From: Chamaecyparis obtusa
Taxonomy: Eukaryota > Streptophyta > Pinopsida > Cupressales > Cupressaceae
Direction: 5' to 3'
Assembly: GCA_027943335.1 (NCBI GenBank)
Contig: BSBK01007037.1
Span: 1,556,501 to 1,620,500 of the forward strand
Length of the DNA: 64,000 nt
Below the pieces are notes generated by a model that worked only from the letters and a program-made list of their open reading frames with translations, was not told where the DNA came from and did no database searches. Below, piece after piece: positions 10,875 to 22,880 of this stretch (position 1 is its first letter; every line of letters starts with the position of its first letter). Position numbers and translations under genes: made by a program.

Positions 10875-12585
10875 TGCTTAAGGAATGGGCCAGACTCTAG
10901 GATGGTCTTTTGACTACCATCCGCTAAACACTTGCTGGTCTCAAGTGCATGCCTCTTTTGATTCGAGGGTCTTCCCGAGGAAACATGGGGAGCCCCCACA
11001 TCTCCAATCTTATTGCTTCTAGTGCTTCTGAGGATTGAGGAGACATTATTCATCTGTCCTCCATCTTTATTAGTAGGTTTCTTAACATTTTTAGCTATCT
11101 TTTTCTTCTCCACTTTGGACCATCCTTCTTCATTCAGTTCTTCTGATCCCATGAGGGCCCCCGCTGAATCTGCCACATCACTCCACATAGTTTTAGAAGG
11201 GCATGGTGCTACCTTATTTGGTCCCCACGGAGTACCAAAGGTCTTCTGAAACCCCTCCTCTGAAAAGCCCAGAATCAGGCAGACTTGGGCATCTTGCCAT
11301 ATAACCAAACTCTGAGAAGGGGGTAAAAGGCCATAACCTCCCGACATCTCTTGCTCGAATAGGCCAGCATCATAGTTATTATTACCCTCTTTTATCCCCA
11401 GGGGCCTGCTCTGAATATGTCCCGCTACGGAATCATCAGAGCTTTTAGTTATGGATTCCTTTAAGACTTCAGTGCTACCTGCTAATTTCTATTTAGAATC
11501 AGAATGAGATGTGTTGCATCCTTCAATAGGTATACCCTTCCCATTCTCCTTTCCTTCTTTCTTCTCATTACTAATACTCCCCATTGAGTTCGATCCATCC
11601 ACAACCTTCTTTACCCAAATCTTTTTCATTTTTTTCTTTTGGGGTAACATCTTTGGGCATTGTTTCAACCAGTGGCCTATTTTCTTGCAATGAAAACAAG
11701 CAAAGGGTGTAGATTCAAACTCTATCTTCTGGATCCAAGAGCCAAGTTTGGACTGAAGAGTGATTGATTCTAGCATATCCACTCCTTGTTGCACTCCAAC
11801 ACAGATCCTAGCATACGGAAGGCATCTTCTAGAGACCGTGATAGGATCCATAGACAAGAGCTCCCCAAAGACATTAGCAATGCCCTTAAAGATGTCTTCC
11901 ATCCAAAACTCAAGAGGCAAGCCTGGAAGAGTAACCCAGACCAGCGCCTGCACATTAAGATCCTTTTGCATATCCAGGTTAGGACACCACTTATGCATGA
12001 TCATAGAATGCTTTCCTATCATCCAAGGTCCTTCACATAGAATAAACCTTAAATCCTCCTCACATGAGAAGGAAAAAGCCAGACATCCTTTGGGAAGAGC
12101 AACCACCTCCACTTGACCTTTTAGACTCCATTTCTTTTTAACAAATGCCCTAACCACCTCGATATTAGGGTGGGATCCCAAGAATCTCCCCACAAGAGAG
12201 TTAGCCATTCGAGATATATTAACATCTATAATTTGATCTAAAATGGATAAAGCAAAAGTTCTCTCCTTAGTGTTGGATAATATTTCAACAGGTGGGAGAG
12301 AGGACTTACCCATTGGTTTCATGCCAAAAAGGCCTGTCCAACTTTTAACAGAACCAACAGGAATTGTCCTGTTCTGATCACATGCCCCCTTCATGGGTCC
12401 CCCTCCCGGTCCACAGTCCCAAGTCTGACATCAGGAATCTTACCTTGGGTCTTGTTTGCATCTGTTTCCTCCAGTTGCCTGCCACACTCTGAAGGACCAG
12501 TGTCAGATCTGCCATTCCCCTTGCTTAGCATGCTTGAAATTTGAATTCCTCCTTTCCTGCTTCCTGTTCCGCCTGCCCGTTCCAT
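10871..12585 (-). pseudogene. LINE ORF1: DUF4283 and CCHC nucleic-acid-binding protein
   Basis: Plant L1-type ORF1. The likely start is the Met at 12585 (MERAGGTGSRKGG); a shift into the next frame is needed near 12400, where a second Met (MKGACDQ) opens the main frame. The DUF4283 region spans about 12220-11800, with LVGRFLGSHPNIEVVRAFV and GPWMIGKHSMIMHKW. A CCHC knuckle follows at about 11700-11660 (CFHCKKIGHWLKQC), then a Lys-rich tail. A TAG at 11489 breaks the frame; the same frame then continues to TGA at 10871-10873, which overlaps the ORF2 ATG at 10872-10874. The product would package LINE RNA. The stop-start overlap suggests coupled translation of ORF2. Confidence 0.88.
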
Positions 12586-12641
12586 TTCCTCTTGAATAAT
12601 TTGAAAGTATCTATCCCAAATTTGAAATACTGAGAAATGTT

Positions 12642-14702
12642 AATCATTCAATTTAATACATATAAATATATTCACTTTAAAGTTTTAAAAAAATATATAA
12701 TCATTGTTTCCTCACTTAAAACAAATATATTCACTTTATGTTGGAACTTAACATCAAATACAATAATTGGTAAAGTATTCAACTTAAAATAAAAATCAAT
12801 TGGCTTATTTACCTGATCAATAGATCCAACAGAAGAATCTTGTGTACTCATTGCTCGGTATCATTCAGCCACGACTTTATAGCCTTGTTTGTAGCCTATT
12901 TTCTTGTCCTCTTCTGTAATCAATTTTTTGAACTCCAAGGCATACATTTGTTATTGGTATCATGAATTTTTATTGTAGTGAATTTCATAAAAACTAAATT
13001 GATTGCATTTATAAATATTTGCATACAATTTTTCATTTACTAATACTTACAACTCATGTAGCAAGTTTTGAATATCCACCTGAGCCAAGCTTGTGTTGCC
13101 CGTGCTTTTGTTTTCTTGCTTTTGTTGCCTTTGTTGTGTCAGGCAACTTACATGATATTTGAAATATGTTCTATCACATAAGTATAAAGAGTAAATAGTA
13201 CATAATTTCATTATTAAGATTATCATGTACCTTCTTTCTTTGGGTGATAGTACTCATCCACTATGTCTTGCGCTTCTCTCAAGTGCATCCTTTTTAAGAT
13301 TCTCCCACTCATTAATATGAATATAGGGAAGCCACTTGTAATAAGGATTGAGTTCTATTTGGGTCCTGTAGTTGTCCCTAATATATTTCAAAACTTGGCC
13401 CGCTTTGTCAAGGAGTTTAAGTCTATGAAAGACTTTGGGTCCAAAAAGTGTTGTCATAGAGTTAATGAGTTTATTCTTTAACCTTTTATCTTGTGATGAC
13501 CACCTTTTAAGAAAAAAAACTGTTAGATTAATAAATGAAGTGAAGCTACCTTTTAATATACTTGAAGAAAGGGATGAAACAAAATCTGATCTTGCAATGA
13601 AATCAAAATATGATACCATGTGCGTATGGTCGGCTCAAAAATGCGCAAACATTCATCATTAAGTTTTTCATAAAATAGATTATTCCCTGCAAGATAATAA
13701 CGAGATTATTATATTTAGTTATTGCAAGGGACCACACAGGGGGTTAGTGCATTACATTATGAGTATTATATTGTATAGTAAAAGAAAGGATCAATCTTTA
13801 AAGTACCTGGAAGCTGGGATACTCTCAAGGGAAGTCCATCATCATTGCTCACGAGCAATTGATCACAATTTTGTATTGTTCCCGTACATTTGACACGAGT
13901 ACATCCAGGAATTGCATCATCACCTCCTACATAAAATGAATCCAATATTACAAAATACCCCCTAAGAAAGAATATATAGTTCAAGTGAAATAAACACATA
14001 ATAAATGAGAGAGAAAAAGAGGAGTCTACTTACTAAATATTGTTAGAGCATTAAAAAATATGGATAACCATGGACAAGATGGAGGATAAAACATGTGATG
14101 TACCACTCAAAGTATTTTCATCTAAGGTGTTGCCCTTTAATGTATTTAGCATCCTCTGTAAAGAGAACAAATATATATTTTAGTTAATGACATAAATAAA
14201 ATAGCATACTATAAAAATCATTATTGAACTTTTGTTATAATTAAAAACTACATTAATACTTACTCTATAATTTCAAATACGGTGAATCAACACATCCTCT
14301 GTCCTCTATATTTTAGGAGTGTGAGGTTGAATATATGTCATTCGAGCTAATTCTTTTGATATTGCATGAAGGACCCTTTGCAGTGAAAGCACATGATTAA
14401 CCTCTGATAAAAAATCAACATTGAATGGATCTTGCTCATCTTGCGGCTCCTCATGGACTACTTGTTCCTTCCCCTTTTTTTGATCAACACTCATTTGTGA
14501 GAACAATATTATTAGCACTTTATTTAAAAGCAATCCAAAATAGTAGAACAAAAAAAAATACGCATTAAAATAACAAAAAATACGCATTAACATTTTTATT
14601 GTATGTGCATTTACATACAACAACAATGAGTTTTACCTGTCAAGAAGAAGAAGTCCCATGAGAATTATCACCATCATGTGTATCGTGTGGCTATTGATCC
14701 AT
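12642..14702 (-). pseudogene. TNPA-like CACTA gene, 5' exons (Transposase_24-like)
   Basis: The first exon begins with ATG at 14702 (MDQ, TAG, then PHDTHDGDNSHGTSSS) and ends at a gt near 14639. A second exon near 14500-14310 carries MSVDQKKGKEQVVHEEPQ. An exon at about 13927-13808 contains GCTRVKCTGTIQNCDQ and ends before gtactt. An exon at about 13500-13227 reads HRLKLLDKAGQVLKYIRDNY and ends in an INEWENLKKDALERS helix. A further exon near 13160-13060 has HGQHKLGSGGYSKLAT, a motif typical of plant En/Spm second-gene products. Several in-frame stops are present. In known CACTA elements this second gene encodes a DNA-binding accessory protein. The gene resumes left of the LINE at 4013-4546. 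Confidence 0.65.
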
Positions 14703-14819
14703 ACTATAGCTTTGTATTTCAAAAAAAATCATTTAGACATGTTAAAACACATGTTCTTATTCTAAGTTACGTTGAATAATAGACAATTATCAAAATGTGT
14801 ACCACCTCGTCCATGATAG

Positions 14820-15549
14820 TGATGGGGTTTTTTGTATCTATGTGATTCAAATTGTAATCGATAAGTAGCTCCTTGCCTCCATGTATTGATTTGATCACAC
14901 ATAAAAATACGTGATTTCCCTCGCGTGCCTCAAATATGCAATTGGGTTGCTTCTTAGTTGACGTAGGTCATGTACTGTTTATAAAACCTACAATATTTCC
15001 TGATGCTTTTGGCCTTTCATCAATGTATATAGCTACTGTTTTACTTTATTCACTGATTTTTTATTGTATATAATTTGCCGCAAGTGCATACCTACACATA
15101 CTTTTTTTATATTTAATAATCTGCATCCAACTACTGTAGTCATAACAAGGTCCAACATAATCCATCAATTCGACAACTTTGTTGTAAGATACCTTTATGC
15201 CATCCATGGAAAATAGGCCCAAACCATGTAATGAAGACGGTGCTATGCAACATATCCTCTCTTTAACATAAAAATCAATGTTTATTGAAGGAAGTTCATC
15301 GGGGACCCATTGTTTCTGTAGATGTTTGTACCTAAAGGGCACCTCAGAGTCGCCTTTGCTCTCATCATCATAAGAACATGACCCCCTTGAGAAAGGAAAA
15401 AAATTATGCATTTATTGAATTTATTTATGATCTTTTGACCTCGAGTCAATCTCATTGATTTAGGCATACTAAATGTCTCACTTTCTTCTTCCATTCTTAC
15501 ATTTTCCTCGCTCGAGGAAGACAATTCTGACAAATACCTATTCGTTGGT
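14820..15549 (-). pseudogene. SET-domain protein gene carried within the CACTA element
   Basis: A minus-strand exon at about 15549-15441 (after aagtgcag, with SELSSSSEENVRMEEESE, ending before gt) leads to an exon at about 15392-14820. The latter reads as a SET domain. It has an N-flank VKERICCIAPSSLHGLGLFS (the G-x-G strand), then VVELMDYVGPCYDY, AIYIDERPKASGNIVGFINS, QPNCIFEAREGNHVF and GGKELLIDYN. The frame continues past stops at 15061-15063, about 15046 and one TGA after FINST. ELLIDYN holds the catalytic-type tyrosine; the NHSCxPN signature is altered to NST-x-PT...QPNC. No post-SET cysteines are seen. SET proteins methylate lysines, mostly on histones. It lies between TNP2 and the TNPA-like gene on the same strand. 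Whether it was its own gene or an exon set of a neighbour is open. Confidence 0.7.
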
Positions 15550-16388
15550 ACCTGCACTTCATGTAATGAGAGAGACAGGTGGCAATGAGAGAGATATTTT
15601 ACAAATGGTAAATACATTAATCTCTATGGGGTGTATTGACTTGTACCTAACAATCCATGAGACTGTGTGGGATACCTAACATAAGATAATAGTTATATAA
15701 TCAGACAAACATATTTCACTCTATATTTTTCATTATATCTTGTGAAGGACATTATACATTGTTAAAATTATCTATTTATCCAACAATATTTTAAATATCT
15801 CAACATTGCATATAACTAAACATCTCAGCATTGCATGAGACACAACTATTGTGGCATTTCGTCAAACAGTTCTCGTGCCTTGCTAGTGTTTTTATTACAT
15901 CTTGTGAATGACTTTATACATTGTTAAAATTATCTATTTATACTTTCAAAATTAGCTCACTCCATTACAGGGAACAAAGAGAATCCCCTGTGATTTAACA
16001 TCATTGATGTGCAAGGAAATAAAAATTTAGCAGAAACAACTCTCATAAGATAATATTTAGATTAAATGCATTGATATAAAAAAATACCCCAGAAAATTAT
16101 AAAGAAAGGTAATTTGTTTAATCACGTCACTAATTTGTGCATGTTTAAATACTGGTGTCTTTCAAGTGATTTGATTTTTGTCATGCCCACTAAAAATGAG
16201 AACAATTTTAACTAGTGAGGTTGTTTAAGCATATAGAGATTAAATACACTCTTTTAGAATGAAATTTCTCTTAACAAAAGATCAAAGATATAAGTAGGAC
16301 ATATAAAACAAAGTGAAAAAGAGTAGTACATATAAAACAATCATTAGAACATGCCAAACATCTAACATAATTGTACATTTCATTTGTG
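15550..16388. other. Spacer between SET and TNP2 genes; nothing coding seen
   Basis: AT-rich sequence with short spurious ORFs. A duplicated phrase, CATTGTTAAAATTATCTATTTA, split here as CATTGTTAAAATT and ATCTATTTA, occurs near 15757 and 15920. It probably holds the 3' end of TNP2 and the 5' region of the SET gene. Confidence 0.5.
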
Positions 16389-16598
16389 TCATTGATATTC
16401 TTTTTCATCCATCTCATCATCAAGATCATCGTCATTGATGACATCATCACCACCACTATCATCATCATCATCATCCTCATCAGTAGTAGCATCATCATCG
16501 TCTTCTTCTTCATATTCTTTTTCAACTAGCTCTTGATCGTGATAATCTTCTACATCATCTTCCACTTCTTCATCTTCCTCGATATATTCTTCCATCAC
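16389..16598 (-). pseudogene. Acidic Asp/Glu-rich tail of TNP2
   Basis: About 70 codons that are almost all Asp, Glu, Tyr and Val, made from GAT/GAA repeats; on the plus strand it shows as a CATCAT/TCATCA microsatellite-like run. It follows DUF4216 after an intron, where acidic tails are common in this group of CACTA transposases. Repeat slippage may have lengthened it. Confidence 0.6.
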
Positions 16599-18878
16599 AT
16601 TATACTTTATCGGCCTTCCTCTTGGATCATGTTTAACAACAAATGACCAACCCGATTTATGTGGAATCTCTGAGTAAAATACCTACTCACATTAGCTTGG
16701 AAGAACATAGGGCTCTTCTCCAATTGGCTTAAACAACCTTGTATTAATAATTGGAAATCCATTATCATGTTCAATAACAGTTCTATCAAGATCATTTTTA
16801 TCAAGTCGTAGTATGTACCATTTCACAACAAAGAGAACTAATTTGAAGGAATTAAAGTCACAATCAAGTATATCAACCAAAATACCATAGTATCAATTTT
16901 ACGACTCTCGAGGATGTAAGTCATTTCTAGATGAAATATTAGTCACCTAGAACACTGCACTTATCACAGAATCACAAGTTCTCTTCGTGTCATCTAACTT
17001 TTTGATGCAAAATTTATAACCATTGCATAACATAGCCTTCTGGTGTTTCACCTACAATAATGTCAAACATGTATAAATTATTGCATCATGAGTTGAAAAA
17101 TATACAATTGATTAATTAACAAATTTATAAGTACCTGGTGATTTCTTAAACCATATGCTAAATCTATATCCTTTTGTGTAACACTGGGATCTCCATTACG
17201 ATGAGCTTGTATAACCAATGAAGACACATATTCCCATGTTAATCTATGACCATCATGTTGACATTGTTCAATCTATACCGTCATCCAATCTTGATTATTT
17301 GCAATAAACAAATATATTGCATCCCACTCTTTAGCAATTGTAAAAAAGTAAATAGATGACTTACAACAGATTTATTTTGAAGATTAAGAATTAATTAACT
17401 ACAATAACATCTCATAATTTATTACCTTTCAGTTTCCTAAATCTATCGTTGCCCACCAAGTACTCCCCTTTGAATTTTTTAATGGAGTCGAGATCCCAAA
17501 TACAATCTATATGGTTCTTTGCTGCAAGATTAGAAAGATATTGAGTAACGTACACCATCATCTGGTATACCATATATCCCTCAACTATAGAACCCTCAAG
17601 ACATGCTCTTTGTCATACCAAACCCTTAAAAAATTTCAAGTGTCTCTCAACCATCCACATTGACCTAGCATGTACATGTCCACATAATTCAATCTCCTCA
17701 ACTTGGTGTATGAGGTAGTGTTCTTGTGCATTGAAAAAAGCTGAAGGTAAACACTTGCATTTCACACATTAGTCGACAAATTCTTTTCTTCCAATATTTT
17801 ATATATTCTTTATGGATTTCTTTAGATGACAACCACCTACAAGGGATTCAAGACACATAAATATATAAATACGACTTTATAATATATTACTTATTTGATA
17901 TTATTATTTGATATATTAAACAAATATCACTGCTTACCTCATATATTTTCTAAGATCATATATCACTTTTTTGATATTATTCTCGAAGTTTTCTAGGAGA
18001 GATAGGGGTAGAAAATACTGCAACAATTGTCAACTGATCATTTCATACAATGAAAATTGAATGCAGTTACACAAATATATTGTAGATACAAAAGACTATG
18101 AATTACCTTGATGAAGGTATGCCAATCATGCATTTTCATCCCTGGCCCAAAATCATTTTTCTTTGATATGAGATTTCTTATATCCGCAGCAAATCCTGTA
18201 GGAAATCAAATTTTTCAGATGACTTCTTTTATGGCATTACTTTTTTGCTATGTTAATAACCAAAGAAGAGCACTTGCATTAATCCAGTCTCCATTGCTAT
18301 TTGATTCAATGATATTTTTCATTGCATTATTAGAATCATGAATGTCACTACAAATTTTGCCAAGTTTTTCTTTGTCACGCCTTTCATCCAATATTTTTCA
18401 CAGTGTCTCTGTTACATTTTTTTCAATATGCATAGTATCAAATAAATGCATAATTTGTAGCTGCTCATAGTAGGGCAACCTACTAAATTCTCAAGAATAA
18501 CATTTTAGTCCTTTTGGAAGCTAGTCGGTGATGCCTTCATGACCTTCAAGATCATCAACTACATAATTAGCCAACAAAACACAATCAAAATATATAATTT
18601 TCAAATATCAACCATTAGGTAGAATGATATTACCTTGAATTCTATTATATTCCAATTGTCATAGGTGAGGTGTCATTCTTCAAGGCTTTGATGTAGTCTC
18701 TTCTTTCTCATTGAAAAAATATCTTCCCGTACTTCGATACTTATGATTTCTAGGGAGGAAGTGCCTATACTCATCAAACACCCACTTTCTTAAACTTTTG
18801 GAATGACGATATTTCATCTTTGGACCACACATTGGACATGCAAATTTTTCCTTTGTTTGAAGACCTACAAGATAATGA
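16389..18878 (-). pseudogene. CACTA TNP2 transposase, C-terminal half
   Basis: Minus-strand pieces follow the order of plant TNP2. At 18870-18660 is the metal-binding part of the transposase domain, with FACPMCGPKMKYRHSKSLRK and FDEYRHFLPRNHKYRSTG. At about 18450-18100 are LFDTMHIEKNVTETL, FPTGFAADIRNL and KMHDWHTFIK. At about 17990-17440 is DUF4218, with ENNIKKVIYDL, VEEIELCGHVHARSMWMVER and YLSNLAAKNHIDCIWDL. At about 16890-16600 is DUF4216, with LVLFVVKWYILRLDKNDLDR and EEPYVLPS. The C-terminus is a run of Asp and Glu (16598-16389). Introns and many stops break the frame. The upstream half is at 35178-36730, beyond the LTR element inserted with an AATGA duplication. Confidence 0.85.
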
Positions 18879-20070
18879 TGTTGGAAATATTCAAGACTAG
18901 CTAGGTTACTGAGAGGGGAGGGGTGAATCAGTAACTTCAAAACTTTTACTAATTTTAGATATCAACCATTTTTTCAATGACATTAGATTGATAAGCTAAC
19001 TATATGCATGAGTAACAGAAAGAATAAAATATTCATAACACTTTGAACATAGAGATTTGGTGAACCAGAAACCTTCCAAATAGAAAGTAAAACTAGGGTG
19101 GGGATGAAACCCACTAAACTTCAATACTACAGTATAAAGTTTGCCGGTTAAGGCTTACAATGATCATTTCTGATGATCTGCCATGTTAGGAGCAATAAGG
19201 ACTGCTAGGTCCACCTTGTTAGAGGATTTACAAACATACAAAGAAGTATGCACTCGATTAAGAGATTTTTGCAAAGACTGTTAAGTCTACCCGGTTAAAG
19301 GATTTGGGGCTGATTCACCTATTAGGATGAAACAGTAGATCTTTTACTTGCAACTGTTCTTGCTGATTGAGATTCTCTGATGTACTGATCACCTTCTGTG
19401 ATAGATATGTCTTTGCTACTTCTTATACTGTTGTATCCCTTTGTAATCCGCTTATCTCTGCCTTTCTTCTCTTTTTCGCTTCTTACTTTTTCACTTCTTA
19501 CTTTTGTATCCCTTTGTAATTCGCTTATCTCTACCTTTCTTCTCTTTTTCGCTTCTTACTTTTTACACACACTTTTGGATAGGATACAAAACATTGTTTA
19601 TATATCAATCAAAATAATTACAAAATAATATCAAAGTCGACTCTAAAAAAGCGAAGACAAGTATTACTGAGTCATCCCAAATATAGTGACTTGGTTACTG
19701 CAAACTAACTCGATGACTTTCTGATACTTGGCATCCACTGTGTTACTTGGCATCGTCATGCACTCGGTAGAAGTGGAGGCCCGGTCCATACTAACCACTC
19801 GGTTGTAGTTTCAAACTCGGTATATACTGGAGACTCGGTAGATATAGTGTCACTCGATAGAGACTGAATTCCCTGTTTACTGTGCTGGCACTCGGTAAAC
19901 ACTGCTCATCTCATCACTCAGTGAAGATAACTCGATAAGCACTATTCTGCACGGTAAACACTATTTTGCTTGATAAACACTGTTTTGCTCCGTAAACATT
20001 GTTCTGCTCGGTAAACACATAGAGTCTGAATAAGTGTTGTCACTAATGACAATCATACTTAATGCCAACA
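18879..20070 (-). repeat. 3' LTR of gag-only element
   Basis: It is 1,192 bp, begins TGTTGGAAATATTC and ends AATGCCAACA. It is about 92 bp longer than its partner because TTGTAATTCGCTTATCTC and its neighbours, within 19432-19562, are tandemly duplicated. A short-period motif, CTCGGTAAACACTG, recurs several times in 19880-20012. Confidence 0.93.
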
Positions 20071-20082
20071 ATCTCCCCCTTT
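20071..20082 (-). promoter_or_regulatory. Polypurine tract of gag-only element
   Basis: Minus strand AAAGGGGGAGAT directly abuts the 3' LTR, the expected site of plus-strand DNA priming. Confidence 0.8.
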
Positions 20083-20341
20083 GGCATTAGTGACAAAAAC
20101 ACTTATTGCCCAAAAACAAAAAAATCATGCTGAATCTCTCTTCTTTTTTTTTATACTTTTTTTTTTTTAATACTGTTGGATATACATTTCATGTCTCCCC
20201 ATATAGTATATATACAAATATCTTGTATCTCCTCATACTCATATTTCCTATTTATACTTTCTCCCCCTTTCATATCTCATATATCTTATATACATTCTCC
20301 CCCTTTTTGACAATAATGCCAAAGGTGTATATATAAATATT

Positions 20342-21552
20342 TTACACAGAGATGCCAAAATGTGAGAGAAAATTAGAGTGTACCTTACTTATTAATGCTA
20401 GAGTTCTATCCCAATTCTCTTGCAGAATCTTGCATGTATGGAGTGCAACTTGGACTTCTGCACAGAGTTCAATCATGTGATCTGCAATTGAAAACTGATT
20501 GTCATGGATCAATGTTTTTGAGTATGCAATATGTTTTTGCATTGTATCCATAATGGGAAGGATCATGTTCTGAATATCTATTAATGTTAATCTGATCCTT
20601 GCATCTTCTCTCAATAATTCTGACTGCTTATTAGATAAGAATTTGACTATCATATGATGTGCAAAGCTTGAACTAGGTTCAAGTTGCAACTTTTGTGCAC
20701 TGACCTTCAGATCCTCATCAATCTTATTTATTTTGTCTTTGATCTCCTTTGAGAACTCGACAACATTACAAATTTTGACAAAAAAAGATGTTACCTTGGA
20801 ATGGGAGGACTCAATGCTAGTCAAGACTGAAGATAACCCTGCGTGATTGATAGCTATTTGCTGAGCAATGTGCTCAAGCACTTAATTATCAAACTTCTTC
20901 TCACCCTTCTCAAGCAACTTGTCTGTTCCAGAGGAATCATCATTGAACTTGTTAACTGCTTCTGCCAACTGCAACAAAATATGTTGAGAGGAATCAACTT
21001 CAACACCTATAGCTTCTGTCAAAATGTTCTTGGCATCCTCGATGATTTTATAGTCCTTATCTCTTTCTTCTTTTAGTTTCTTCTACTTTGCTTTCTTCTG
21101 GAGGAGTTCACCAACTGTTTGCATTTGATCTGCAGTGAGGTTTGCAAAATCTAACTGGGGAATTTCTATCTCCTCATCTAGATCTATACCTTCTACTACA
21201 ATCTTGCATACTGATTTGGATCTTTCTTCCTTTCAATTCAGGAACTGTTTGGAATATGTCTATGAGGATACAGTTCCAGTTCTTTCTTGGAGACTTAGTT
21301 AGAATTGATAGAGCCACTCTCTTCATGAGTGATTTCATTACTTGGACTGGTTTTCTCAGTAGGTTTAGGGATCCACTGTTGTCTTATCTGCTTCCTGATG
21401 CTATCTACTTTTTCTTTCTTTTCATCTTCGACTTTGCCTAGATTCATGCAATTTTTAGCTATGTGACCAAGCTTAGTGCATTTGTAACATCTTATGGTAG
21501 TATCCCTTTTTCTCAAGTGATGCCTTACACAATTCATGCCAATGTGTCCATA
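20342..21552 (-). pseudogene. Gag-like protein, C-terminal part: last CCHC knuckles and helical extension
   Basis: This continues the frame interrupted by the gypsy insertion at 21553-33070. It completes a knuckle (YGHIGMNC) and has another, CYKCTKLGHIAKNC, at about 21480-21440. Beyond this lies a long, mostly helical region without knuckles, in two frame segments: about 21290-20890 (with LTADQMQTVGELLQKKAK and EAIGVEVDSSQHILLQLAEA) and 20881-20342 (VLEHIAQQIAINHAGLSSV to FLSHFGISV). I recognise no domain in the helical part. It could be a coiled-coil assembly region or a captured gene. Stops and a frame change between the segments show decay. Confidence 0.6.
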
Positions 21553-21557
21553 TTCTC

Positions 21558-22861
21558 TGTGTGTGTGAAAATTGTACCTGATCTGTAGACACAACACTTC
21601 AGTAAAATATTAGAAGTTAGCAAAAATCAAAATCGTGCAAAATTAAAATCTAATTTAACCAAGCGATTTACTGCCTTCTAGTAGGTGCGAGATTAATGTT
21701 CTCAGATTGTTATCGAGATTAGTGACCTAGACGACACCTAAATGAAGGATTTGAATGCCAAACTGATATGAAATATGAATGCAATTAATCTATTTTTTTG
21801 ATATTTTCCATGCAATAATAATGAAAAACTGATATGAATCTATGCTAATATGGAAATTGATATGCAATGCTAATCTAGAAATGATATGATATGAGAATGA
21901 AAATTCTAACAATAATATGAAAGCTATGAATTTAAAATTGATCTCACAACAATGTTGATTCACAATAAGCTTTGATTCTCTCAATTTCAATTCTCCAACA
22001 TGATTGTGCAAAAATATGAGATTCTGTGGATGCAAATTTGAGAGATGCTTTGAGATGAGCTGAGGCTTGATTTTATAGAAATCCAAGGCTTTGGAGGTGC
22101 ATGGAAAAAAGCCATAAATCACTCAAATAACTTAGCTTGATTTTTGAGTTATCTGATAATAAAGATAATTTAATTCACAAAAACATGCAAATCATGCGAA
22201 AATAGCTTTTTAACTCAAATTAGAAGTTTAGATCAGCTTTTTGAACTCCAAAAGGATGTTGAGTTCTAAAAAGTCAACACTTTGCATTGATTTTCTAATT
22301 TGGAGTTTAACTATTTCTTTTGAATGTACATAATAATTATGAATTAATTAAATAAATAAAGTGATTTATGCTCAACTTAACTGATTTTTAAAAATAAATA
22401 ATTGATTTATGAGTTAATCAATTATTTAATCAAACTTTTATTAAAAATTATATTATTAAATAATGACAACTTGCTTTAATTAATTAAATAAGAATTTAAT
22501 CAATTATTCATAGGATATTGGATTTATTGTCAAAATTAAATAATACAATTAATAATAGATAGAATTAAATTTAATTACACAATTAAGTGGCAAGATATTA
22601 AATCTAATTAATTAAATATGAAAATATTCAATTAATCAAACTTAGGATAAATGTGATTTATCGCCAAATAATCATTAAATTAAAGATAATTAAGATAATT
22701 AGGAATATTGCTAAGAATATTCTCCGATGCAGAATTTAAGATAATCAATTAGGATTAGATGATGTTTAGATGTGCCTTAGATTAGGACTTCTATGTCGAT
22801 TTCGTTCGATTTGATAATGTAAGAGATTAATGAACTTATAGCCCATTTTTGGGGTATTACA
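21558..22861 (-). repeat. 3' LTR of nested gypsy element
   Basis: It is 1,304 bp and nearly the same as 31762-33065. On the minus strand a TATA-like CTATAAAA sits at 22071-22078; the same motif is at 32275-32282 in the other LTR and at 46547-46554 in the solo LTR. An open frame of about 110 codons (21790-22122) is shared by both LTRs but spans the TATA motif and is probably not coding. Confidence 0.93.
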
Positions 22862-22880
22862 TTTTGCCCCTCTTTGAATT
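22862..22880 (-). promoter_or_regulatory. Polypurine tract of nested gypsy element
   Basis: Minus strand CAAAGAGGGGCAAAAT abuts the LTR end, as expected for plus-strand priming. Confidence 0.7.

Larger units (their letters stand above)
4547..12630 (-). mobile_element. L1-type LINE, 8.1 kb, with three ORFs
   Basis: The 11-bp target-site duplication TGAGAAATGTT lies at 4536-4546 and 12631-12641, which fixes both ends. On the minus strand the order is ORF1 (12585-10871), ORF2 (10874-6669), then a third frame (6489-4737), then a 3' end near GGGTCCTTTCAAAACC without a clear poly(A). The length exceeds the usual 5-7 kb of plant L1 elements, which the extra ORF accounts for. The element sits in the TNPA-like gene of the CACTA remnant. 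Its premature stops, at least five of them in ORF1 and ORF2, are TAG, as expected from C-to-T change at CAG or G-to-A at TGG. Confidence 0.92.

Noticed and set aside
16271..16525. Met-rich minus-strand ORF
   Set aside because: Alternative frame of the Asp/Glu-rich tail of TNP2.
21790..22122. 110-codon ORF in the gypsy LTR, also at 32012-32326
   Set aside because: It spans the TATA-like motif and is shared only because the LTRs are near-identical; no sign of a coding role.
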